From Amphritea sp. 1_MG-2023 (GTDB lineage Bacteria; Pseudomonadota; Gammaproteobacteria; Pseudomonadales; Balneatricaceae): DNA of 64,000 nucleotides. The stretch spans positions 46,325 through 110,324 of the forward strand of contig NZ_JAUOQE010000012.1 in assembly GCF_030547545.1 (NCBI RefSeq), given 5' to 3'. Positions 8,969 through 17,900 of the stretch are shown in pieces. The stretch's first letter is position 1, and every line of letters starts with the position of its first letter. The notes below the pieces were generated by a model, which saw nothing but the letters and a program-made list of their open reading frames with translations, was not told the origin of the DNA and did not search any database. Made by a program: the position numbers and the translations under genes.

Positions 8969-9892
8969 ATGACGACTGAAAAAATCTATAACTTTATGAG
9001 GCTGCGCAAGCTAGCCGCTGCTTTATCGATTGCTCTATTGCTGATTTCGATAGCATCATTGGCGATTAACGGATTGAAATTTGGTTTGGATTTCACCGGT
9101 GGTTCGCTGATTGAGGTGGGTTATCAACAGGAACCGGATCTAAACAGTATTCGTGATAAGTTGCAGAACGCGGGTTATGACGATGCGGTAGTTCAAACCT
9201 TCGGTTCGCCGGTGGATATCCTTATTCGGATGGGGGTCGCGCATGATCCGGAACTCGGTGATCATGTGTTGCAAGCCTTACAAAGCGGTGAAGCCCAGGA
9301 ATTAACCTTGCGGCGTAACGAGTTTGTCGGTGCACAGGTGGGTGAAGAGCTGCGTGAACAGGGCGGCTTAGGCATGTTGCTGGCGCTGTTTATGGTCATG
9401 GTGTACGTGGCTTTCCGCTTTCAGCTGAAGTTCTCGATCGGTGCGGTGGCCGCATTGGCGCATGATGTACTGATTGTGCTGGGCTTCTTCTCGCTGCTTC
9501 AGTTGGATTTCGATCTGACGGTGTTAGCGGCGATTTTGGCGGTGATTGGTTACTCGTTGAACGATACCATTGTGGTGTCTGACCGCATTCGGGAAAACTA
9601 CCGTAAGCTGCGTAAGGGTGATGCACTGGAGATTATGAATGTCTCTTTGAGTCAGACGTTGGGGCGGACGTTGGTTACTTCGTTGACGACCTTATTGGTA
9701 TTGGTTGCCTTGGCTGTGTTTGGCGGTGAGATGATCTTTGGTTTTGCGGTGGCGCTGTTGGTCGGCGTTGGTGTGGGTACCTATTCCTCCATCTATGTGG
9801 CGGCTAATGTGTTGGTCATGCTGGGTCTGTGTAAAGAGGATCTATTGCCGCCAGAAAAACCTGAAGGCGAAGAAGTCGACGAGATGCCCTAG
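8969..9892 (+). CDS. secF: Protein translocase subunit SecF
   Basis: Partner of SecD in the SecDF complex. The 307-residue protein has an N-terminal helix followed by GLKFGLDFTGGSLIEVGY (the family LDFTGG motif), a short periplasmic domain, and five C-terminal membrane spans including AVIGYSLNDTIVVSDRIREN, the conserved SLND segment. GGAGTAGAG precedes the ATG. The C-terminus is acidic (EGEEVDEMP). An intrinsic terminator closes the unit downstream. Confidence 0.97.
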   Translation: MTTEKIYNFMRLRKLAAALSIALLLISIASLAINGLKFGLDFTGGSLIEVGYQQEPDLNSIRDKLQNAGYDDAVVQTFGSPVDILIRMGVAHDPELGDHVLQALQSGEAQELTLRRNEFVGAQVGEELREQGGLGMLLALFMVMVYVAFRFQLKFSIGAVAALAHDVLIVLGFFSLLQLDFDLTVLAAILAVIGYSLNDTIVVSDRIRENYRKLRKGDALEIMNVSLSQTLGRTLVTSLTTLLVLVALAVFGGEMIFGFAVALLVGVGVGTYSSIYVAANVLVMLGLCKEDLLPPEKPEGEEVDEMP

Positions 9893-9942
9893 TGGCATTG
9901 CGAGTCTAAGCGTTGATAGCGAGGCAATGTGCCTCAGCTAAT

Positions 9943-9974
9943 AAAAAAACCGCGAACATTGCTCGCGGTTTTTT
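9943..9974 (+). terminator. Intrinsic terminator after secF
   Basis: A-rich left arm and ACCGCGA pair with TCGCGGT and the following T run, around a short ACATTGC loop, about 50 bases after the secF stop. The A run on the left could make it work in both directions. Confidence 0.85.
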
Positions 9975-10249
9975 ATTGCCTATCGTTAATGGCTGCGTAT
10001 TTGGATTATGTTTTGAGCCTCACTCAATGTGATATCTCAGTGATATGCTATCAGCGTCGATAGAGTGACTCGGCGGTTATTGACGGCGGCGGGCCTGATC
10101 TTTGGTTTGACGTTTATGGTGCGCGAGAACGTGATTGAGCGTTTAGCTGGCATTTCTATTTCTGCGTATGATGTGGGCTCGGCAAAACGTTCCAGATTGA
10201 GGTATGGTTGGAGTATAGTTACTCAAAACCTACAAGCAGAAGATAATGA
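9975..10249. other. secF-rnr intergenic region
   Basis: With the preceding terminator this is a gene-free stretch of about 350 bases. A 90-codon open frame (10065-10337) crosses it but runs into rnr in another frame, has no ribosome-binding site and resembles nothing known, so it is not called. No tRNA is present, although one often precedes rnr in other genomes. A TATAGT at about 10215 could be a -10 element for rnr, without a convincing -35. Confidence 0.4.
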
Positions 10250-12982
10250 ATGTCTGAGCCAAAAAAATTATCCACAGACCCACAGGCCGACCGCGAAGCG
10301 GAAAAGTATGAATCGCCCATTGCCAGCCGAGAGCTGATTATGACGCTGTTGGCTGAGCAGGGCGAACCTCTGACGCGACCGCAGCTCGAAGCGCTACTCG
10401 ATCTGACCGATGAAGACCAATCTGAGGCGTTGCGACGTCGTTTGCGCGCCATGGAGCGCGATGGTCAATTAATGCGTAACCGTAAAGCGCAATACGTACT
10501 GCTGAGTAAGCTTGATCTAGTGGCGGGGCGAGTCATGGGTCATCGGGATGGTTTTGGTTTTATGATTCCAGATGAAGGGGGTGAAGATATCTTTCTCTCC
10601 GCCCGAGAAATGCGGCAGGTATTCGATGGTGATCGAGTGCTGGTACGCGCCACTGGGGAAGATCGTAAAGGCCGACTGGAAGGCGCTATTGTTGAGGTGC
10701 TCGAACGTAAAACCCGTAAACTGGTAGGTCGGTTTCATGGTCATAACGGGTTTGGTTATATGACGCCCGAAAATCAGCGGATCAATAATGATATTCAGAT
10801 TTTGCCTGATCCTGACGGACAATTGAGCTATAAACAGGGGCAATTGGTGGTGGTCGAGTTGATTACGCCACCCTCCAAGCGTGCCAAAGCCACGGCGCGA
10901 GTCACCGAAGTATTGGGTGATCATATGGCGCCGGGGATGGAGATTAAGGTTGCCATCCATAACTATGATATCCCCAACGAATGGAGCGATACGATACGGC
11001 AAGAGGTGAGTGAGTTTGGCCCCGACGTGCCGGATTCAGCCCTCGCGAATCGGGTTGATCTTCGCGACCTACCGTTAGTGACTATCGATGGTGAAGATGC
11101 GAAAGACTTTGATGATGCGGTGTACTGTGAGCCGATTCGTTCTGGTGGCTGGCGCTTATGGGTGGCGATCGCCGATGTATCGGCCTATGTTCATCCGGGT
11201 AGTCCGTTGGATATTGAGGCGCATCTACGCGGTAATTCGGTCTATTTTCCCGAATTTGTCGTGCCGATGTTACCGGAGATACTGTCCAACGGGTTGTGCT
11301 CTTTGAACCCAGATGTTAATCGTTTAGCGATGGTCTGTGAGATGACCATTAGCGATGCGGGAAAATTAAAAGATTATCATTTTTATGAAGCCGTGATTCG
11401 TTCTAAGGCACGGCTAACCTATACCAAGGTTGGGGCTATGCTGGAACAGCCTGATTCCGAGCAGGGCATTGCGATGCGACAGCAATATGCTGAGGTATTG
11501 CCGCATATTATCGACCTGCATGATCTCTACTTTTCCCTGCGTCGAGCGCGTGAAGAACGTGGTGCGATTGATTTTGATACCACCGAAACCCGTATCCTGT
11601 TTAGTGAAGAGCGTAAGATCGAGAAGATTGTGCCGGTGGTGCGTAACGATGCCCATAAGATTATTGAGGAGTGTATGCTCTGTGCGAATGTCGCGGCCGC
11701 GAGTTTACTGCAAAAACTAAAACAGCCGGCACTGTTTCGTGTACATGATGGTCCGAAAGATTCAAAACTACAGACACTGCGTTCTTATCTCGGGCCATTA
11801 GGGCTGAGTTTAGGAGGCGGTGATGAGCCCACGCCACCGGATTATCAAGCCCTATCGGAATCGTTAGAAGGACGAGCCGATAAGCATGTAATTCAAATCA
11901 TGATGCTACGATCTATGTCTCAGGCGGTTTACAGCCCCGAGCATAAGGGGCACTTTGGGTTGCATTATGAGGCCTATGCTCACTTTACCTCACCGATTCG
12001 TCGTTATCCTGATCTGTTAGTGCATCGCGCGATACGCGGCTTGATACACTCCGAGAGTAACAGCCCGCATATTACTCGGCCGACAGGATTTAAGCTCGAT
12101 AAGCGTTTTATGCATCGTTATACCTTGGGGCAAATGGTCGAATTGGGTGAACACTGTTCGATGACCGAACGACGTGCCGATGATGCCACCCGCGATGTTA
12201 TGTCTTGGCTCAAATGTGAATATATGCAGGATTGCGTCGGTGACGAGTTCAGTGGTGTGATCTCGGCCGTCACAGGCTTTGGTGTGTTTGTTGAACTAGA
12301 AGAGGTATATGTTGAGGGCTTAATTCATATTTCCGCACTGCCGGGCGATTACTATCATTATGATGCGAGTCTGCAGCGCTTGTATGGCGAGCGCAGCGGT
12401 AAATCGTTCCGTCTAGGTGATCGGCTGCAGGTGGTGGTCGCTAGAGTGGATCTCGATGATCGTAAAATCGATTTTGACCTGGTGAAAAGGCTGCAAGCGG
12501 GGGATACTGCGGATAGTGACGCATCGCAACCGGAACCTAAACGTTTGAGTAAACGTGAACTGTTACGACAGGGTAAACTGTCCTTGGCTGAATTAGAGAG
12601 CCGGCAGCGACGCAAGCCCTCCGGGGGGCGATCATCGGCTAAAATTAGCTCGACTAAATCGGCAGGGGCTAAGCCCAGTGGCCGATCTGCTGATTCGTCT
12701 GAGCGTAAACGATCTCGGCAGGGAGCCGCTGAATCGGCTGCGCCAAGGGGGAAATCTGAACAGCGTAAAGCCGATCATAGTAGCCGTAAGCGTGGGGCAG
12801 AAGCGAAACCAGGTAAGGCAACACGGCAAAAGCTTGAGGCAAAACCTGAGAGTCGAGGCGCCAAATTAAGTGATGCCGAGCAAGAAGTGAATCGGCTATC
12901 CAGAAAACCGGCTAAAGGGCTTAGTAATCGAGCGAAAAAGCGTAAATTGAAAAAGCTGCGGGGTAAGCGCAGCAGTCAATAA
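10250..12982 (+). CDS. rnr: Exoribonuclease R
   Basis: A 3'-5' exoribonuclease that degrades structured RNA, with roles in rRNA quality control and trans-translation. Domains in order: an N-terminal winged-helix region (about 25-90), cold-shock OB folds (about 90-240) with KLVGRFHGHNGFGYMTPE, the RNB catalytic domain with DGEDAKDFDD at residues 280-289 (metal-binding Asp cluster), an S1 domain (about 645-735, GVISAVTGFGVFVELEEVYV), and a Lys/Arg/Ser-rich low-complexity tail (about 750-910). At 910 residues it is about 100 longer than E. coli RNase R, nearly all in the tail. AGAAG lies upstream of the ATG. A strong terminator follows, and rlmB, often next to rnr, is absent here. Confidence 0.97.
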   Translation: MSEPKKLSTDPQADREAEKYESPIASRELIMTLLAEQGEPLTRPQLEALLDLTDEDQSEALRRRLRAMERDGQLMRNRKAQYVLLSKLDLVAGRVMGHRDGFGFMIPDEGGEDIFLSAREMRQVFDGDRVLVRATGEDRKGRLEGAIVEVLERKTRKLVGRFHGHNGFGYMTPENQRINNDIQILPDPDGQLSYKQGQLVVVELITPPSKRAKATARVTEVLGDHMAPGMEIKVAIHNYDIPNEWSDTIRQEVSEFGPDVPDSALANRVDLRDLPLVTIDGEDAKDFDDAVYCEPIRSGGWRLWVAIADVSAYVHPGSPLDIEAHLRGNSVYFPEFVVPMLPEILSNGLCSLNPDVNRLAMVCEMTISDAGKLKDYHFYEAVIRSKARLTYTKVGAMLEQPDSEQGIAMRQQYAEVLPHIIDLHDLYFSLRRAREERGAIDFDTTETRILFSEERKIEKIVPVVRNDAHKIIEECMLCANVAAASLLQKLKQPALFRVHDGPKDSKLQTLRSYLGPLGLSLGGGDEPTPPDYQALSESLEGRADKHVIQIMMLRSMSQAVYSPEHKGHFGLHYEAYAHFTSPIRRYPDLLVHRAIRGLIHSESNSPHITRPTGFKLDKRFMHRYTLGQMVELGEHCSMTERRADDATRDVMSWLKCEYMQDCVGDEFSGVISAVTGFGVFVELEEVYVEGLIHISALPGDYYHYDASLQRLYGERSGKSFRLGDRLQVVVARVDLDDRKIDFDLVKRLQAGDTADSDASQPEPKRLSKRELLRQGKLSLAELESRQRRKPSGGRSSAKISSTKSAGAKPSGRSADSSERKRSRQGAAESAAPRGKSEQRKADHSSRKRGAEAKPGKATRQKLEAKPESRGAKLSDAEQEVNRLSRKPAKGLSNRAKKRKLKKLRGKRSSQ

Positions 12983-13047
12983 GAGTCTAAACGGCTGCCA
13001 TCAGACGGTTGATGCGTTTGACTTAGCGTAGGTATTGTCAGCGGATT

Positions 13048-13084
13048 AAGGCAGATATCATCACTGATGATATCTGCCTTTTTT
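13048..13084 (+). terminator. Intrinsic terminator after rnr
   Basis: A perfect 16-bp stem (AAGGCAGATATCATCA with TGATGATATCTGCCTT) around a single central base, with a T run at its end. It lies about 65 bases after the rnr stop. Confidence 0.9.
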
Positions 13085-13468
13085 GTTTTTATAAGCCAGC
13101 GGGAATGAGGTTGAATGTTGGTTTTAGCGCCTTGTCGAATCTCGTTTTTGAGGCTGAAGCGTCTCTTAAAATTCAAAAAATACCCATAATGAGTAGTTTT
13201 TTTCTTATATTAGAGAACGTTAATTTATTGTTTTTATTGATTTTTATTTTAAATGTATGATTTTTAAGGATTTGCTTTTTATGTTTTAGAAGGAGCGGCT
13301 ATTGACAATTTATTTATTTGAACTGAGGTTAAAAATTGATCATACTGCGGGGAGGACAAAAAGAATTTTATGCTGTTATACACACTAATAATTAAATATA
13401 GCATCGGATGCTGACTCTCCTGTTAGGTTGCCAGAGAGAGGCCTCAAGATGAGGACTAGGGGGGAACC
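13085..13468 (+). promoter_or_regulatory. AT-rich promoter and leader region of the giant-protein locus
   Basis: This gene-free stretch of nearly 400 bases is much richer in A+T than its surroundings, especially 13165-13400. TTGACA at 13302-13307 is a perfect -35 hexamer but has no good -10 at normal spacing. TTGAAC (13318-13323) and CATACT (13341-13346) are spaced by exactly 17 bp and form a plausible promoter. The last 70 bases before the tolC-like gene have short inverted repeats (CCTCAAGATGAGG at about 13441) and end in AGGGGGGAACC, a strong ribosome-binding site. Such AT-rich upstream DNA is common for surface-protein loci silenced by H-NS-like proteins; that is only a suggestion here. 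Confidence 0.5.
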
Positions 13469-14824
13469 ATGGAAAATAAAAATATCCCCCGTGCTATTGT
13501 TAGCGCGGGTTTTTGTGCTTTATTGCTTTCTACGGCGCCGGTTCATGCCGAGGACTTGATGGATGTATGGCAAGTCGCCGAAGAGAACGATACGAAATAC
13601 CTTTCTGCCTACCATAAATATCGCGCCGATCAAGAAATTATCAATCTAAGTCGTGCCGATCTACTGCCCACTATCTCACTTCAATACGAACATACAGAAA
13701 CTAGCAAAACCATTAATGAGTCGGATAATGCTGTGTTTTATGGTAATTCTGCTGATTACCCCACCGATACTTATAGTTTGACACTGACTCAATCAATCTT
13801 CGATTATTCCCGCTGGCAGCGTTACGATCAATCCAAAATCAGCGCTAATCGAGCCGAGGTTGAATATACGTTATCTAAACAGCAGTTATTATTACGCCTG
13901 TCAGAAAGCTACTTTTTAGTGCTTGAACGGATTGATCAGTTGGAAGCCGTTGAAGCTGAAAAGAAAGCGATGCTTAAACATTTAGAAGTATCTGAAAAGA
14001 AGCATAAAACGGGGCTCGTTAGAACCGTTGATTTACAGGACGCCTCGGCGCGTTACTTGAATGCCTTGAGTAAAGAGGTTGAATTGCAGAGTCGTCTAAT
14101 GGATAGCCGCTATGCGTTGCGGGAATCGTTGGGCACAATTCCAGGAGAGTTATCTCGGTTACGTACGGATATTCAACTTGAGATGCCGATGCCTGCCGAT
14201 CCTGAAGAGTGGGTTCGACTCGCCGCCAAGAATAATCCCGAATTACACGCCCTCAATCTATCTTTAGATGAAGCCAACAAAGAGATCAATGCCTTACGCG
14301 GCGGTCACTATCCCACTCTCGACTTTGTATTAACTCACGGTAATGAAGTGATAGAAGGGTCGCCATTTGGTGGTGGCAGTGATATCGATACGACTGAGAT
14401 GTCAGTGCAGTTGAATATACCCTTATATTCTGGTGGCAAAACATCTGCCAAGTTACGTCAAGCCATCGAAAAACGTAGCAGTGTGCTGGAGGATCGCAAC
14501 GATAAACAGCGCTCTGTTGAACGTTCAGCCCATGATGCTTATTACCGTATCAATGAGGCCATTGTGCAAATCGGTGCGCTAGAAAAGTCTCTGCAAGCAC
14601 AGGAAGGACGTTTGAAGTCGAAGTCGGCAGGGTATCGTGGTGGTCAAAATAGCCTTGTCGAGGTGCTTGATGTTGAGCAAGACCTTTCTGATGCAAGGCA
14701 GGCTTTAATTAAGGCTCGTTACGATTATGTGCTTAATGTTTTACGACTGAAGTTTGCGGTGGGTGCTTTACAGGAAGAAGACCTAGCGACCATCAATAAC
14801 TGGCTGATTCGTGAAGCGTCATAA
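13469..14824 (+). CDS. TolC-family outer-membrane channel protein
   Basis: A 451-residue outer-membrane factor that would form a trimeric channel-tunnel. It has a signal peptide (NIPRAIVSAGFCALLLSTAPVHA, cleaved about residue 27), then two related halves of long amphipathic helices with beta-strand segments, the TolC/OEP pattern. Examples are YSLTLTQSIFDYSRWQRYDQ and the equivalent MSVQLNIPLYSGGKTSAKLR in the second half. The helix ending in SLVEVLDVEQDLSDARQALI is typical of the second half. The gene starts 110-120 bases upstream of the giant gene, with no terminator between them, and all genes of the locus point the same way. Its likely role is the outer-membrane exit for that protein, docking with the HlyD-type adaptors encoded downstream. 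It is probably not the general drug-efflux TolC. Confidence 0.9.
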   Translation: MENKNIPRAIVSAGFCALLLSTAPVHAEDLMDVWQVAEENDTKYLSAYHKYRADQEIINLSRADLLPTISLQYEHTETSKTINESDNAVFYGNSADYPTDTYSLTLTQSIFDYSRWQRYDQSKISANRAEVEYTLSKQQLLLRLSESYFLVLERIDQLEAVEAEKKAMLKHLEVSEKKHKTGLVRTVDLQDASARYLNALSKEVELQSRLMDSRYALRESLGTIPGELSRLRTDIQLEMPMPADPEEWVRLAAKNNPELHALNLSLDEANKEINALRGGHYPTLDFVLTHGNEVIEGSPFGGGSDIDTTEMSVQLNIPLYSGGKTSAKLRQAIEKRSSVLEDRNDKQRSVERSAHDAYYRINEAIVQIGALEKSLQAQEGRLKSKSAGYRGGQNSLVEVLDVEQDLSDARQALIKARYDYVLNVLRLKFAVGALQEEDLATINNWLIREAS

Positions 14825-14943
14825 CAGATATATCCGTATCTCTCTTTATCTCGCATTGCCATAACGGCTACCCAGGAATTAACTGAAAAAAGTGTATTGT
14901 TTCGTTGCTTTTTTCAAATGAAAAAAATCATTGGATGAAAATT

Positions 14944-17900
14944 ATGTCGTATATATTCAATCGTCTACTCAGAATGCGCTATGACAAATTCCGCAATTTA
15001 AGACAATATATTTGGAGCAGTCAAGGCATCACTGCTCGACGACGTAATACGTATCTGATGGAACAGATGGAAAATCGCTACCTGTTATCGGCCGATGCGG
15101 CTCCGCTGGCATTAAGTGCGGAGCTACTGAACGAAGAGGTTGTCGTAGAACAGCTTATCGATGCAGGTTTAGCTGATGCGAACAATACACAAGAACTGCA
15201 ATTGATTCGTCAGCACAATGATGATTTGAAGCATGCAGATACGAACAGCGACAGTCATGCTGATATTGAAAACTTGAATTTAGCTGATCTACAGGTTGCT
15301 ACTGAAGAATTAGATAAATTGGCGGACTTGCCGCCTAAAGAGGCTGAAGAGCAGCCGAGTGCAGAGGGTGAGGCCGAGGTGTTGCCGACTGCGGTTGCGA
15401 TTCAACATATTCAACAGTTGAGTGGTCATCAGTTTGTTGTCATTGACCGTTCAGTTGAGGATTATCGCGCACTGTTGAGCACCTTTATGGGAGATGCGGG
15501 TAGCGATCTTGAATGGCATACAGAGGCGACCAGTGCAGGTGATGCCATGGTCGCAGATTGGTACCCTGCTCAGGATAGCGCTGACGCATTGTTAGTAGTG
15601 GATACGGAGCGAACCGATGAATTAGTTGATGCCTCGGTTGCTCGTTCGCAGGCGGAGCGCGTCACGGTTGTTTTGCTAGATGCAGAAGGTGATGGCGTCG
15701 AACAACTGGCTGATATTCTTTCCGCTTATGAAGATATTGCCGCATTGCATGTGTTATCTCATGGCGCAACCGGTTTACTGCGTCTCGGTACGGCTTCTTT
15801 AGGTAGTGCTTCGTTAGAGCGTTACCGTCAACAATTGGCAGCTTGGGGGAAAGCATTAAAATCAGATGGCGATATTCTGATCTACGGCTGCAATGTTGCT
15901 CAAGGTGAGGTGGGTATTGCGTTTGTCGACCGGTTGGCGGGTGCTACACAGGCCGATATTGCCGCGTCTGATGACCTGACGGGGAATCGCTTTATCGGTG
16001 GCGATTGGATACTGGAAACTGAGTCAGGCTATGTCACCCATACCCTAGATATGATGTCGACTGAACAGTTCTCGTTTGCCTCCAATGATCCGCTGTATAG
16101 CGGGCTGTTAGCTGTTGATAAATCGGTGACTTTAGGGGAGTTAAATGGCACGGCTACCCCTGTAATCCTGACGGCAGGCACTGATACCATCAACTTTACT
16201 AATGTTGGCAGTGATATTCGTATTACTGTGACCGGGAAGACTGCGACCACACCGTTTAAAATTACGGCACAGACTATCAATGAAACTACGGGTGCGCTCG
16301 TACCCAATACGTTACGTACTTTTCAGTTTGCCGACGGTGATGATGCCACGATTAAGAATATTAAAGTGGGCCGGCTTGGTTATAAAACCGAACTTGAATT
16401 ACAGACTAAAATAGATGTTTTAGATACATCCACACTCTCCTCCGCCCACATCGCTATCAGTAAAAAAGGTACCGCTTTATCGAGTGATGATGCCTATAAA
16501 TGGGTTAAAGACTATGCGGTGATGGGGATCGACCCTACCGCCACGGATGCTGCTACCCAGTTAGATACTAAAAGCGCAGTTGCAGTGGTGACTACCGGTA
16601 CGGGTGAGATTGGCAAATTATCGATCGGTAAGGCCCTAGATACTGGGAATACCCGACTTATTATCGACGATGTTGGCGCGCCCATCGATATTGTTAGAGC
16701 GAATACAAATTACAGCGGCAAAATTGATCTGTTGTATAACTCCGGTGCTTCAAATACGGCGTTGACCAATTACGTTAATCTGTCGGCGGGCAATATCATT
16801 AAGGGGGTCGACACGTTAACGGGCTTTACTACCGCATCATTTGCCTCATTTACCGCCGATAAGGGCGATCAAAAATTTGATGTGACGGGCTTAACTGATG
16901 TGACCGTAGCTGCCGGAGCGGGTGAAGACTATCTCGTCGGTGGGGCCGGAAGTCAGACTCTAGTGGGCGGGGCTGGAAGCGACAGTTATGTGTTTAAAGA
17001 TAACTGGGGCGCTGATCAGGTTATCGAGCAAGCGGATAGCAAAGATGGCTTAACGGTGATTAAAGGCGGTGATGCCGATGCGCTAGATTTTTCCGCGCTA
17101 ACTCAAGCTATCACCGTTGAGTTTCATCCGTCGGTTAAATCGACCAAACCATTATCAACGACCACAACAACGGCGATTCCGGTGGTATCTGAGGTGTCGG
17201 ATACTGACCGAATATCGGCCGAGAAATACGGCGTGCAGGTGTTCCAAGGCGCAAATGTCACCGCCAGTACGCACTCAGTAAAAAATGCCATCAATGTTGA
17301 AAAAGTGGTTGGCGGTCTAGGTGATAACACCTATAAGTTTAATAATGATTGGGGGCAGTTCTATCCGGACACGACACCAGCACTGACAGAAACGGTTAAC
17401 TTTTTTATTGATGATACTCAATCGACCAGCAAAAAAGGGACGTTAGATTTCCGTGAGGTCACTCACGACTTAATCTTTGAGTTGGATAGCGTCAGCACGA
17501 CCTCTACCGGTACACCGGCGGTCACGACGATAACCTCTTCAGTGAAAGTGACGGCTGTTGTCGAGAAGCAAATTAATATTGGGACGACGGCAGCTCCCAT
17601 CTTAAAAACAATTACTTACACCTATGTTGTCAACGCAGATAATGTGGCTAACATCATTGGTGGTCAGGGTAAAAATACCTACATTATCAAAGATCAAGAT
17701 GCCTTGCAGGGTAAGATTCTGACCGCGAAGACAACCGGTAGCTTGGCTGAAGGCTTGGTGACCGGTGATGTCTATGTGGCTGGTGCCAAGATCGCCAAAA
17801 CCGATGGTGTGAATATCCTCGATTACTCTCAGTATAAGTCTACCAACACTAACGATGTGGTTGTGGATCTGGGTAAATCATCGACAGGTATCGTTAATAA

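Noticed and set aside
10065..10337. 90-codon ORF upstream of rnr
   Set aside because: It overlaps the rnr start in another frame, with no ribosome-binding site or recognisable product.
14905..14943. TTG start for the giant protein
   Set aside because: It has no Shine-Dalgarno sequence; two in-frame ATG codons follow within 40 bases and lie closer to the basic LEPR-XLL N-terminus.
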